NCBI GenBank assembly: GCA_001899005.1
Contig: MKUW01000013.1
Location: 230,878-294,877 of the forward strand
Direction: 5' to 3'
DNA from: Chloroflexi bacterium 44-23
Lineage (GTDB): Bacteria; Chloroflexota; Anaerolineae; Anaerolineales; Anaerolineaceae
Length of the DNA: 64,000 nt
The notes beneath the pieces are model-generated. The model did no database searches. It was not told where the DNA came from and was given only the letters and a program-made list of their open reading frames with translations. The translations under genes and the position numbers were made by a program. Positions 1 to 7,727 of the stretch are shown piece by piece. How positions within the stretch are numbered: position 1 is the first letter of the stretch; each line of letters starts with the position of its first letter.

Positions 1-128
1 GTAACCAATGCTTCCTGGTTCGAACCGGCTAACCATTGTAGAAAAAACACAAATATATTTAAAGCAATCAATATGTAATTGACAATGGGGGTTCGGCGGG
101 TCGGAATCTGGTCACGAATTGGGATCAT
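1..128 (-). CDS. Rhomboid-family intramembrane serine protease, N-terminal fragment at the window edge
   Basis: Only the first 42 codons are inside the window; the gene continues past base 1. The visible peptide starts MIPIRDQIPTRRTPIVNYI and runs into a hydrophobic first membrane helix. The MIP(L/I)RD.IP(S/T)RR..PIVN opening is typical of bacterial rhomboid proteases, which cleave membrane proteins within the bilayer. The Ser-His catalytic pair would lie outside the window. A GAGGAAA ribosome binding site sits just upstream of the ATG at 128, and a good promoter lies at 305-334 on the same strand, so the gene is probably transcribed alone. The family call rests on the N-terminal motif only. 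Confidence 0.72.
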   Translation of the reverse strand, partial: MIPIRDQIPTRRTPIVNYILIALNIFVFFLQWLAGSNQEALV

Positions 129-304
129 GCTTTCCTCTTCTTTTTAAGTGAAAATAATAAACCAGAATTCTTAAGGTCAAGCCTTGTGAGGATTAATGGT
201 TTTTTGGGATTTGAGGTTTGCTCTCGAATTCTTTTGTAGCATCCTGGAGAAAAAATTCTCCGATGCTGATATCCCTTTTTTCTTCCATTAAATTTTCTAA
301 AACT

Positions 305-334
305 ATTATAACGGTACCCTATGGTTATGGTCAA
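305..334 (-). promoter_or_regulatory. Sigma-70-type promoter for the rhomboid gene
   Basis: Read on the minus strand there is a TTGACC -35 box (329-334), an 18-bp spacer and a perfect TATAAT -10 box (305-310). It points at the rhomboid start at 128, giving a leader of about 170 nt. Nothing else is seen in the 129-376 gap. Confidence 0.55.
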
Positions 335-376
335 TCAAGACTAGTGAAAAAAGAATTCGCCTAAAATCTGGTTGGT

Positions 377-1252
377 TTAACCGTATTTTTGGGCAACTAT
401 TTCGGCAACTTCTTGCACACTGCCCCGCCATGGGCCGGGTACTTCCTGCTTTAAGGAAGTGATCACCGCCGCCCATTGGCCGGAAATGCATGGGTTTTCG
501 GTAAGCCGTTTGGTGATATAAGTCGAAAAGCAAGTGTCTCCACGGCCTGTCCGGCCTGCGAGTGAGTTCGGGGTGAAGGGTGCGAACCAAAACTCCCCAT
601 TGGCGGAGACGGTAACGCCTTTTGATTGGGTGATTACGATTTCCTTCGGTCCAAAATTGTGGAGCAATTTTGCAGCTTTTTTGATATCTTTTTCACCGGT
701 TAGAAATTCCGCTTCTGCTTTATCCAACTTAAGGTAGGTGACATGCTTAAGTCCCTCGGGCATTTCTTCCCAGGGTTGAAATATCAGATCATCTCCGACA
801 GGTACGCGCACAAAACCCTGGATATCGATGGCAAGTGGAGCGCGAATTGCCATTGCTTGCAAGAAAGGCAGATCTATCTCCCCGGAAAAGAGTGGTGTCA
901 GCATAATAATTCTGGCTGATACATCCGGGATTTCTGCTGCGGAATAACTGCCGCCAAAACCAATCGGTTTGCAAATTCGTGTTTCCATATCAGTTGATTG
1001 GTAATAGTTGGCGATACCGGATGTGCCCGCGGAAGGAGTTGCATAAATGGTAATTCCTTCCTGCCGCAATTCATCCAACCGTCCAAAATCCTCGAGCTGT
1101 AAACGGGTGACAACAGCGACGCTGGCTCCTAATCGTTTTACCACGACGGAGCCATAATAAACACCTCCCCCTGAAGCAACTTCTTCAACGCCATCGACGA
1201 TAAGCTTGTCTTTGGCGAAATTACCAATCATGAGGATATCAAAATCTGACAT
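377..1252 (-). CDS. PfkB-family (ribokinase-like) carbohydrate kinase
   Basis: The protein has about 291 residues and the ribokinase fold order: an N-terminal beta strand with IGNFAKDK, a GGG substrate-lid segment, and a C-terminal nucleotide/anion-hole motif GRTGRGDTC in place of the usual GAGD. It should phosphorylate a sugar, polyol or nucleoside with ATP in the cytoplasm; the substrate cannot be read from sequence. The start at 1252 (MSDFDILMIGN) is chosen because it lies one base after the stop of the ABC ATPase; a longer start would overlap that gene. It is the last gene of the transporter operon, so its substrate is probably what the transporter brings in. A clear paralogue lies at 53426-54322, with shared blocks such as EAEFLTGE and GRGDTC. 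Confidence 0.85.
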   Translation of the reverse strand: MSDFDILMIGNFAKDKLIVDGVEEVASGGGVYYGSVVVKRLGASVAVVTRLQLEDFGRLDELRQEGITIYATPSAGTSGIANYYQSTDMETRICKPIGFGGSYSAAEIPDVSARIIMLTPLFSGEIDLPFLQAMAIRAPLAIDIQGFVRVPVGDDLIFQPWEEMPEGLKHVTYLKLDKAEAEFLTGEKDIKKAAKLLHNFGPKEIVITQSKGVTVSANGEFWFAPFTPNSLAGRTGRGDTCFSTYITKRLTENPCISGQWAAVITSLKQEVPGPWRGSVQEVAEIVAQKYG

Positions 1253-1253
1253 A

Positions 1254-2333
1254 TTATTTGGCTGCCGGTAAAACTTGTATGCATCCTTCCGCAAAGCCGA
1301 TCGAAACAGCCAACCCTTCCGGAAACATTTCCATTACATAGGGGTCAGTTTCTATTCCGGTGATCAATTCTCCACCGATTTCAACATCGTATTCGATAAC
1401 ATCCCCAAGATATGCAGCCCTCCGGACTGTTCCGCTGAACAATTCCCCGTCTTTTTTAATGCGAACCATCTCAGGTCGCACGATGAGAGTGACCGATTCT
1501 TGTCTGGCAAACTGACGCCTGACGTTTTTCAGTGTTAATGTCTTGCCCAGAGCCGTTATGGTTAAGTCATTCCCGCTTTGTTCTAATACGGTTGCTGCGA
1601 CGAAATTGGCTCTTCCAATAAAATCAGCAACGAAACGGCTGTTCGGGAAACGGTACATTTCCAATGGTGAACCAACCTGTTCGATTTTGCCGAGGTTCAT
1701 GACAACGATACGATCAGAGAGCGTCATCGCTTCAATCTGGTCGTGAGTGACATAGACGCTGGTGATATTCATTTCTTTCTGAATGCGCCGAATTTCTGTA
1801 CGCATTTCTTCACGGAGTTTGGCATCCAGGTTGGAAAGCGGCTCATCCATTAACAATACCTTTGGTTCCATGATGAGAGCACGTGCCAAAGCCACTCTTT
1901 GCTGCTGACCGCCGGAAAGCTGGGTAGGCGCTCTCTGTCCATAGCCTTCCAGATGGACTAATTCCAGTACTTTATCGGCGCGAGTGGTAATTTCTTTTTT
2001 TGAGAGGTGCTGCACATTCAGCCCGTAGGCGATATTTTCAAAGACATTCAAATGGGGAAAAATAGCATAACTTTGAAAAACCATTGACATATCGCGTTTA
2101 TGTGGGGGCAAAGAATTAATTTCCATACCATCCAGAATGATTTGACCTTCACTCGGAAACTCAAATCCAGCGATCATTCGTAATGTGGTTGTTTTACCGC
2201 AGCCACTCGGACCAAGCAGGGTAACCAGTTCACCTTTTTCTATTTCCAGATTAACATCAATTACAGCTTTCACTTCCTTTATTCCGCCGCGGGCCTGAAA
2301 TGTTTTGGATAAGTTCACTAATGAAAGATACAT
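1254..2333 (-). CDS. ABC transporter ATPase, Fe3+/sugar-phosphate/polyamine type (AfuC/FbpC/PotA-like)
   Basis: This 359-residue ATPase has Walker A GPSGCGKTT, Q-loop VFQSYAIFPH, signature LSGGQQQR, Walker B LLMDEPLSNLD and H-loop YVTHDQ, followed by a C-terminal TOBE-like regulatory region of about 120 residues. The length and architecture are typical of the AfuC/PotA/FbpC group. It energises the double permease encoded immediately upstream and is followed by a PfkB kinase with a one-base gap. Related importers of this group carry ferric iron, putrescine, 2-aminoethylphosphonate or hexose phosphates. The kinase and the lack of iron-related neighbours favour an organic solute. A paralogue lies at 46022-47104. 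Confidence 0.92.
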   Translation of the reverse strand: MYLSLVNLSKTFQARGGIKEVKAVIDVNLEIEKGELVTLLGPSGCGKTTTLRMIAGFEFPSEGQIILDGMEINSLPPHKRDMSMVFQSYAIFPHLNVFENIAYGLNVQHLSKKEITTRADKVLELVHLEGYGQRAPTQLSGGQQQRVALARALIMEPKVLLMDEPLSNLDAKLREEMRTEIRRIQKEMNITSVYVTHDQIEAMTLSDRIVVMNLGKIEQVGSPLEMYRFPNSRFVADFIGRANFVAATVLEQSGNDLTITALGKTLTLKNVRRQFARQESVTLIVRPEMVRIKKDGELFSGTVRRAAYLGDVIEYDVEIGGELITGIETDPYVMEMFPEGLAVSIGFAEGCIQVLPAAK

Positions 2334-2353
2334 TTGACTCCCTCTATTTGATC

Positions 2354-4621
2354 TTAGAAACCCTGGCTCATATCAACTGATCCCCTGCCTTTGAAAAGAC
2401 GATTGATCAACAGGTTGAGTAAGAAAATCGCAATTAATACGATCACGATGATGACGGTTGAATAGGCAGCAGCAATACTAACCCCACCCTGTTCCCATTC
2501 ACTTAGAATGGAGGCCGTTACGATTCGCCATTTCGCACTGATCAAGAAAATAATTGCAGAAAGGCTGGTCATATGACGTGTGAAGCTAAATATTAGTCCA
2601 GCTAAAAGAGCCGGAAGGATGAGCGGCAGTGTAACCTTACGAAAAGTGTATTGCGCATCCGCTCCCAGGATATTGGAAGCTTCTTCAATGGAAGGATCGA
2701 TTTGTTGCAGAGATGCCACCCCGGATCGAACGGAGGCTGGCAAACTGCGAACTATAAAAGCCGCCATGATAATGTACGCACCACCCACCATGGCATAAGG
2801 AACGCCTGTGAAGGAAAGCGCGCAGGGGATGGCCAGCGCCATGATGCCCAAAGTGATCTGCCAGACTCTCCCTTTAGTGCCTTGTAGTAAAAGCGCACCG
2901 GCAAATATTAAAATAATAGCCAATAAGGCAGGTGTCGGTTGTATAAGAACTTTTATATAATCGGAAAACTGAAATATTGCATTGCTGAAGAAACCGCGCG
3001 GTAGCGTGCGGCTGTAACTGGCGATCGGTTTTCCAATCGCATCAGCCCAGTTATTCGCCATCAAGTAAACCCCGAGAGCGATTGCAACAGTTGGTTTAAA
3101 GACCTTTCTTTGAATGATGAGCAACATCAAGCCAATTAGTATAAATGTACCGCCCAGGATATAGTACATCATTACACTTTCAACCCGAGTAAGAGCAACT
3201 CCGATGGCTGTACCAAAGATTAGCATAATAATGCGATCCGAAACTTTCTTACCGACAATTTGAACGAAAAAGATTGCCAGCAAGGTGTAAATTCCAATAG
3301 CCAATGCGATTGGTGGTTTATTAAAAGCCATGACAAAGCCGATTCCGAGGATTGTACCCGGAACAGCACCTCCCAAATTAGAGGAAAAATCGAGCATATC
3401 TTTGCCGGTAAATTTTTTGCGCACAACCAGCCATGCGATGACCATTCCCAAAATGGCAGCAACTGGAGTGGAAATTGCACTCAGGAAAGTTGTATCAAGA
3501 ATTGCTTCAACCCCGCGAGTGACTGTCATTTCCCAGTGGCGTAATGTTGGCGCAAAATTAACACCCCAGGCGGTACTGAAGGATCCGTAAACAATGGTCA
3601 AATACAAAAGAATGATAAAAGCAATGATCAGATACGCAATACTATTGACCGTCCAGCGAATAAGCGGGTCTTTTTCTTGAATTTGAGAGCCGGCCGGTTT
3701 TCCGGTAACAGAAATATAAGTCCTGCGGTTGACATAATAGCGTTGAATTAAAAAGATAATTAAAGTTGGAACAATCAATACAAAAGAGAGAGCTGAGGCT
3801 TTTTGGTAATTATATTCTCCAATCACAGCCAGGAAAATTTGGGCAGACAGAACCATCTTATTACCGGCGATGAAAAGAGGATTGCCAAGATCTGCAAGCG
3901 ATTCAACAAAAAGCAACAAAAAAGACCCGGCTAACCCCGGGATCAATAAGGGTAGTGTAACCGTGCGAAAGAGATAGAAGCGCCCTGCACCAAGGCTGGC
4001 TGCGGCTTCTTCCATGGCAGGGTTGAGCCGTTCGAGCATGGCACGCAGGATAAGATACGATACCGAGAAAAAGGTGATCGTTTGGACGATGACCAATCCA
4101 TCCAACCCATAGATGTCATTGGCACCTTGCACAAATTCGATACCCAGCAATTTGTTGGAGATCAACCCACTGCGGCCAAAGAGCAAAATCATACTCAATG
4201 CCAAAGCAAAAGGAGGTGAAACGGTTGGAACGAGTGCCAGCCAATGCACATATTTTTTTCCGGGAATGTTACAGCGCACAATGGCGTAAGCGAAAATGAA
4301 GCCAACCAGAGTTCCGGCTGTAGCGGTCATAAGGCCCATCAGCATGGTATCGGTAAATGCCCTTCTTAGTCCTGGGCCATAATAATTATCAAAATAACGT
4401 GCAAAATAGGTGACATCCCATGCGCCGTCACTATTAAAAAACCCGCCCACAATAGATCGATAAAGCGGGAAGATGACAAATACAAATATAAAAATACCGG
4501 AAAATATCAAGCTTATTGAAAGCACAGGATCGCGGCCGATTAATGAAAATTCGCGAATTCTGCGCCTGAGATTATTCAAGCCTTTCGGCTGTCCTTCAGG
4601 AAGCGAAGAGATTTCTTGCAT
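2354..4621 (-). CDS. ABC transporter permease, fused double-domain FbpB/AfuB type
   Basis: A roughly 755-residue membrane protein made of two binding-protein-dependent permease units. Each unit has an EAA-type ATPase-docking loop: EEAAASLGAGRFYLFRTV in the first half and EEASNILGADAQYTFRKV in the second. A stretch of extra hydrophobic segments separates the halves, making it larger than the usual fused FbpB. The start at 4621 (MQEISSL) has a GGAGA site close upstream; a longer reading from 4657 would run through the hairpin at 4639-4667. It works with the lipoprotein at 4686-5762 and the ATPase at 1254-2333. The substrate is unknown. A shorter paralogue (611 residues) lies at 44161-45996. Confidence 0.9.
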   Translation of the reverse strand: MQEISSLPEGQPKGLNNLRRRIREFSLIGRDPVLSISLIFSGIFIFVFVIFPLYRSIVGGFFNSDGAWDVTYFARYFDNYYGPGLRRAFTDTMLMGLMTATAGTLVGFIFAYAIVRCNIPGKKYVHWLALVPTVSPPFALALSMILLFGRSGLISNKLLGIEFVQGANDIYGLDGLVIVQTITFFSVSYLILRAMLERLNPAMEEAAASLGAGRFYLFRTVTLPLLIPGLAGSFLLLFVESLADLGNPLFIAGNKMVLSAQIFLAVIGEYNYQKASALSFVLIVPTLIIFLIQRYYVNRRTYISVTGKPAGSQIQEKDPLIRWTVNSIAYLIIAFIILLYLTIVYGSFSTAWGVNFAPTLRHWEMTVTRGVEAILDTTFLSAISTPVAAILGMVIAWLVVRKKFTGKDMLDFSSNLGGAVPGTILGIGFVMAFNKPPIALAIGIYTLLAIFFVQIVGKKVSDRIIMLIFGTAIGVALTRVESVMMYYILGGTFILIGLMLLIIQRKVFKPTVAIALGVYLMANNWADAIGKPIASYSRTLPRGFFSNAIFQFSDYIKVLIQPTPALLAIILIFAGALLLQGTKGRVWQITLGIMALAIPCALSFTGVPYAMVGGAYIIMAAFIVRSLPASVRSGVASLQQIDPSIEEASNILGADAQYTFRKVTLPLILPALLAGLIFSFTRHMTSLSAIIFLISAKWRIVTASILSEWEQGGVSIAAAYSTVIIVIVLIAIFLLNLLINRLFKGRGSVDMSQGF

Positions 4622-4638
4622 GATTCTCCAGCAGAAAG

Positions 4639-4667
4639 ATACTGGGCGGTTAATCACCGCCCAGTAT
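4639..4667 (-). repeat. Intercistronic hairpin between binding-protein and permease genes
   Basis: Two perfectly complementary 12-base arms (core ACTGGGCGGT) with a 5-base loop lie between the stop of the binding-protein gene (4686) and the permease start (4621). No T-run follows in the direction of transcription, so it is probably not a full terminator. In many ABC operons a hairpin here stabilises the upstream mRNA so that the binding protein is made in excess; that role is inferred. Confidence 0.6.
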
Positions 4668-4685
4668 TTTAATTATTAAGTTGTA

Positions 4686-5762
4686 TTACTTGAGGTTCTC
4701 GGCGTTGGCGATTTCGTTGGTGAATTTATCAACGATTGCGCCCTTGTTTTCACCAGCCCAAATGAAATCATAATCAATCAGGTTGACATCCAATAATTCA
4801 GGATGTGAAAGCTCAACACCTTTGACTGTTGGGGCTTGATAGGCATTGTATTTCGGGCCTAACGCTTGTGTTTCAGGCGTAATTGCCCAGTCATACCACA
4901 ATTTGGCAGCCTGCATGTGTTTGGCACCTTTCAGGATGCCCATACCGCCGATTTCATAACCGGTTCCTTCAGCAGGGAAGCTCAATTCCAACGGCATTTG
5001 ATTATTCTCAATTTCGTTTACGGTATCGTGTGAGAATACAATGGCTATCACTGCTTCACCCTGACCGACGAATTTAGCCGGAGCAGCACCACTTTTGGTA
5101 AATTGTGCCATTTGACCGGCATATTTCTTGATATATTCCCATCCAGCTTCCTCACCGCGCATTTGTAAAATGGTTGCGAGTGCGGTGTATGATGTGCCGG
5201 ATGTTGAAGGATGGGCTACCATAATCTGACCGGTAAATTCAGGTTTAAGCAAATCGTCCCAGGAGGTGGGAGCCTTTGACTCCGGATGAGCGGCGAGCCA
5301 GTTGGTATTTGTGGCGAAACCAAGTGAACCGACATAAACGCCTACCCACTGGTTGTCGACATCTTTCATCTTTTGTGGATCGCGAATATTACCGTAATTG
5401 GGTGAATCATAGGCTTCCAAAAGACCTTTGCCTTTGGCAGCAACAAAGCTGTCAACAGGACCACCCCACCAGATATCAAAAGTTGGGTTGTCTTTTTCAG
5501 CTTCAACACGAGCTAATGCTTCACCAGATGACATGCGAACGTAGTTAACTGTTATCCCGTATTTGGCTTCGAATTCCTGCTTCATCCCCTGGCACCATTG
5601 CTCTTGAGGTGTACAAAGCACATTGAGCTCTGTATCGGTAATTTCCTCGGGTGCATTGTCGACCTTGGGAGCATCTGTCGCGACGGCTGCCGGCTGGCAA
5701 GCAGCTAACAATAGAACAGAAAGCATAAGCAAAACAAGCACATAACCAATCTTTTTATTCAT
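4686..5762 (-). CDS. Extracellular solute-binding lipoprotein of an AfuA/FbpA-like ABC transporter
   Basis: A 358-residue lipoprotein with a signal peptide ending in the lipobox LLAAC (Cys about residue 22). The mature part is a type II periplasmic-binding fold: an LNVLCTPQEQW opening, the FDIWWGGPVDSF block and a TSWDDLL block, typical of COG1840-like binding proteins. It captures the substrate outside the membrane and hands it to the double permease. A strong AGGAGAAG site precedes the ATG. It is the first gene of the operon and has its own promoter at 5849-5876. The family includes binders of ferric iron, aminoethylphosphonate, thiamine and hexose phosphates; the ligand here cannot be decided. 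Confidence 0.87.
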   Translation of the reverse strand: MNKKIGYVLVLLMLSVLLLAACQPAAVATDAPKVDNAPEEITDTELNVLCTPQEQWCQGMKQEFEAKYGITVNYVRMSSGEALARVEAEKDNPTFDIWWGGPVDSFVAAKGKGLLEAYDSPNYGNIRDPQKMKDVDNQWVGVYVGSLGFATNTNWLAAHPESKAPTSWDDLLKPEFTGQIMVAHPSTSGTSYTALATILQMRGEEAGWEYIKKYAGQMAQFTKSGAAPAKFVGQGEAVIAIVFSHDTVNEIENNQMPLELSFPAEGTGYEIGGMGILKGAKHMQAAKLWYDWAITPETQALGPKYNAYQAPTVKGVELSHPELLDVNLIDYDFIWAGENKGAIVDKFTNEIANAENLK

Positions 5763-5813
5763 ATTTCTTCTCCTGAAATAATGGGTATAGACATGTGGAA
5801 CATGCCTTTTTCG

Positions 5814-5835
5814 TTTCTCAGCAATGGCTGAGAAA
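5814..5835 (-). promoter_or_regulatory. Operator-like inverted repeat near the transcription start of the ABC operon
   Basis: A perfect 9-base inverted repeat (TTTCTCAGC with AATG loop) lies 14-35 bases downstream of the -10 box, so it spans roughly +7 to +28. It could be a repressor operator or a leader hairpin. A second inverted repeat (TTTTAGGCGG arms, 5897-5924) lies further upstream, between this promoter and msrQ. I see nothing else in the 5763-6087 gap. Confidence 0.4.
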
Positions 5836-5848
5836 AAGTATACAGTTC

Positions 5849-5876
5849 ATTATAACAATTTATTGTATTTTTTCAA
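5849..5876 (-). promoter_or_regulatory. Sigma-70-type promoter for the 377-5762 ABC operon
   Basis: On the minus strand: TTGAAA -35 (5871-5876), 16-bp spacer, perfect TATAAT -10 (5849-5854), about 85 bases upstream of the binding-protein start codon. Confidence 0.6.
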
Positions 5877-6087
5877 TAAAAGGGGGTTGAGAGATGTTTT
5901 AGGCGGGCAGTCTACCGCCTAAAATCACCCTGCCCCTAATTTAATAAAGGATACAATTTATTCTAAAAAGCAAAGAAGGGAAACCCGGAAAAATAAAAAA
6001 CATATACTCGATCATTACGAAAATTGCAGAATGAAGCCAATTTACTGCTGCCAGTTTTTGAGCAAACCAAATGGAAACGCCTGAACT

Positions 6088-6807
6088 TTAACGACCTGCC
6101 AATAATTTTATTCGTTTTGCAATAACCCAGTTTTTGATTGTGGTAATTCGCATAAGCAACAAAAACACGACAAAAAAGCCATATATGATTGGGCGGATTA
6201 CATCACCGCTTAAATTGGAAACTGAACCTTTCAGAGCCCAGGCGTAGTGGATCACAGCCAGAAGAGCGGCAAAGTAGATTGTGCGGTGAAGAATTTTCCA
6301 TTTCTTACCAAGTTTTCTCTTCCAGTATTTAAAAGAAGTGACTGCCAAAGCAAAGACTATCAAAGCCGCCAATGAACCAACAATGATGAAGGGTTTTTCA
6401 AATAATTGGCGTGCTAATTTGTTCAGATCAAAGCCAAAATCCAACCCAATGAAGGTCAGAAAATGCAATATTACATACAGGGCCGCATACAATCCAATCG
6501 TGCGACGGTGGCGACCAGGCTGCTTCCAACCGGTAATTGTGATAAATGGAGTAATTGCAAGACCTACGATAATCAAATTGATTGCCGCGAGACCAAGGCT
6601 CTGTTCAATAAACTGGATTGGATTGACAGTCAATTGATTCGTTTGCCAGCGGATGAGTAGCTCAATGAATGGCAACAATCCGATCAAGTGGACAAACACT
6701 TTTAATCCGAGATTGCGGATGAGCAACTTACTATGCGGCTGGCTCAGATTGCTGGTTTTGGTATTGTTGTTAATTGTCAAAATTTCCTTTAAAGTGTTGT
6801 CTATCAT
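6088..6807 (-). CDS. msrQ: MsrQ/YedZ-like ferric-reductase-family membrane haem protein
   Basis: This 239-residue protein has about six hydrophobic helices and the ferric-reductase transmembrane signature: GRHRRTIGLYAALYVILHFL in the middle and LHRTIYFAALLAVIHYAW later, with His residues spaced for haem binding. In E. coli the homologue MsrQ passes electrons from the quinone pool or flavin to the periplasmic methionine sulfoxide reductase MsrP. No msrP is seen in the window, so the partner may be elsewhere or different. The neighbouring gene upstream is a thioredoxin-fold lipoprotein, which fits a role in extracytoplasmic redox repair. The first ATG is used, although no strong ribosome binding site is visible. 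Confidence 0.75.
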   Translation of the reverse strand: MIDNTLKEILTINNNTKTSNLSQPHSKLLIRNLGLKVFVHLIGLLPFIELLIRWQTNQLTVNPIQFIEQSLGLAAINLIIVGLAITPFITITGWKQPGRHRRTIGLYAALYVILHFLTFIGLDFGFDLNKLARQLFEKPFIIVGSLAALIVFALAVTSFKYWKRKLGKKWKILHRTIYFAALLAVIHYAWALKGSVSNLSGDVIRPIIYGFFVVFLLLMRITTIKNWVIAKRIKLLAGR

Positions 6808-6882
6808 GTGATTAATCCATGGGTTATTTTACTAAAAAGTATCACTTGCTTAATATTTGATCTGAATTGTACGTAATTCAAT

Positions 6883-7434
6883 TTATTTTTCAATGGAATT
6901 ATCCAACAATGCCCGAATCGCGGCTTCGGTTTGATTGTATCCGCCCTCCCCAATATGGCTATAACGCAGATGACCAAGCTTATCGATCAAGAAGAGCGTG
7001 GGCCAATAACGAGTACCATACGCGCGCCAGGTTTCGCCTTTATTATCTTGAGCCACCGGGTAAGTAATCTCCAGTTCTTCAACAGCCTTTTTGAGGTTTT
7101 CCAAATCGGATTCGTATCCGAATTCGGGATAATGATTACCGATAATGACCAATCCTTCTGCTGCATATTTCTCATACCAGCCCCTCAACGAGGGGACCAC
7201 ATTTCTACAATTAATTCAACCAAATGTCCACATATCGATCAAAACCACTTTACCCTTCAGGTCCGCCAGCCGCAATGGCGTGTCACTATTGATCCAGGTA
7301 TCGTTGGTCAGCTCCGGAGCAGGTCCCATATCAAGCAGCGTTGTTGATGTCTCTATGGGCTGGGTGTTTTTCGGGACGACACAGCCACTGAGAATGATTG
7401 TGAGAACCAGAAATAAAACGCTATTTAATTTCAT
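6883..7434 (-). CDS. TlpA/redoxin-family thiol-disulfide lipoprotein, candidate selenoprotein (in-frame TGA at the active site)
   Basis: Read through one in-frame TGA (7216-7218), this gives a single 183-residue protein. A lipoprotein signal (lipobox LSGC, Cys18) is followed by a thioredoxin fold. TGA is codon 73 in WTFG-TGA-INCRN, exactly where relatives have the first Cys of the CINC redox pair (WTFGCINC), so the motif would be Sec-Ile-Asn-Cys. The downstream part keeps VPSLRGWYEKY, the DNKGETWRAYGTRYWPT block with cis-Pro, and FLIDKLGHLRY. The reading frame is unbroken on both sides (369 bases between 7569 and 7200). A SECIS-like hairpin follows at the right distance. The start at 7434 has an AAAGGA site. 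The alternative is a nonsense mutation that splits the gene; whether the genome has selA/selB/selC/selD cannot be seen here. Confidence 0.78.
7181..7195 (-). promoter_or_regulatory. Bacterial SECIS-like hairpin after the TGA codon
   Basis: On the mRNA a 6-bp perfect stem (CCCCUC/GAGGGG) with the loop GUU begins 20 nt after the UGA, so the loop is 27-29 nt downstream. Bacterial SECIS elements are short stem-loops just 3' of the UGA with an apical loop containing GU, as in E. coli fdhF. Stem, loop and distance all fit that pattern. It lies inside the coding sequence, as bacterial elements do. Confidence 0.65.
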
Positions 7435-7444
7435 AATCTTAAAT

Positions 7445-7501
7445 CCTTTTCTGTAATGTCCATTGTATTTAACTTGCATTACAAAAGTCTTACAGAAAAG
7501 G
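7445..7501 (-). promoter_or_regulatory. Leader RNA with competing hairpins covering the ribosome binding site of the candidate selenoprotein
   Basis: In the leader, arm A (CCTTTTCTGTAA, at 7490-7501) is perfectly complementary to arm C (TTACAGAAAAGG, at 7445-7456), which carries the AAAAGGA ribosome binding site for the ATG at 7434. A middle arm B (TTTTGTAATG, about 7477-7486) is also complementary to CATTACAGAAAA, a segment that includes most of arm C, with one bulged base. A and B therefore compete for the same strand, an arrangement seen in riboswitches and attenuators. No known riboswitch class is recognised, and the ligand, if any, is unknown. Confidence 0.45.
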
Positions 7502-7727
7502 AAAGCAAGTATTATTTTTTTCTTCCTAATTTGATAGGTTATTGTTGATGATTTAAGAGCTTGTTCCACTCATTCAATTTGGAGTATCTGGAGATACGCG
7601 TTCTCATCTTGATGAAGCATGGTGTCTCATAAATTGTAGGGGACTTTTGCGACTTAGAAAATAGGGCAGGGACAAGCGCATGCGTTCTTTTCCAAAAAAT
7701 AGTTTCCTGAGGCTTTAAATCGAAAAG

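Noticed and set aside
10..40. TTCGAACC motif resembling a tRNA T-arm
   Set aside because: No matching stem or acceptor; the bases are codons of the rhomboid N-terminus on the minus strand.
1254..5762. Ferric iron uptake (FbpABC)
   Set aside because: The fold fits, but the operon ends in a sugar-type kinase and there is no iron-related gene or Fur-like site nearby; the substrate is left open.
5897..5924. Hairpin with TTTTAGGCGG arms as a terminator for msrQ
   Set aside because: The T-run is on the 5' side and A-run on the 3' side on both strands, the opposite of an intrinsic terminator. Kept only as an inverted repeat.
6883..7200. Separate short gene starting at GTG 7200 for the C-terminal half of the redoxin
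   Set aside because: It has no signal peptide, no ribosome binding site and only half a thioredoxin fold; the frame joins the upstream part through the TGA.
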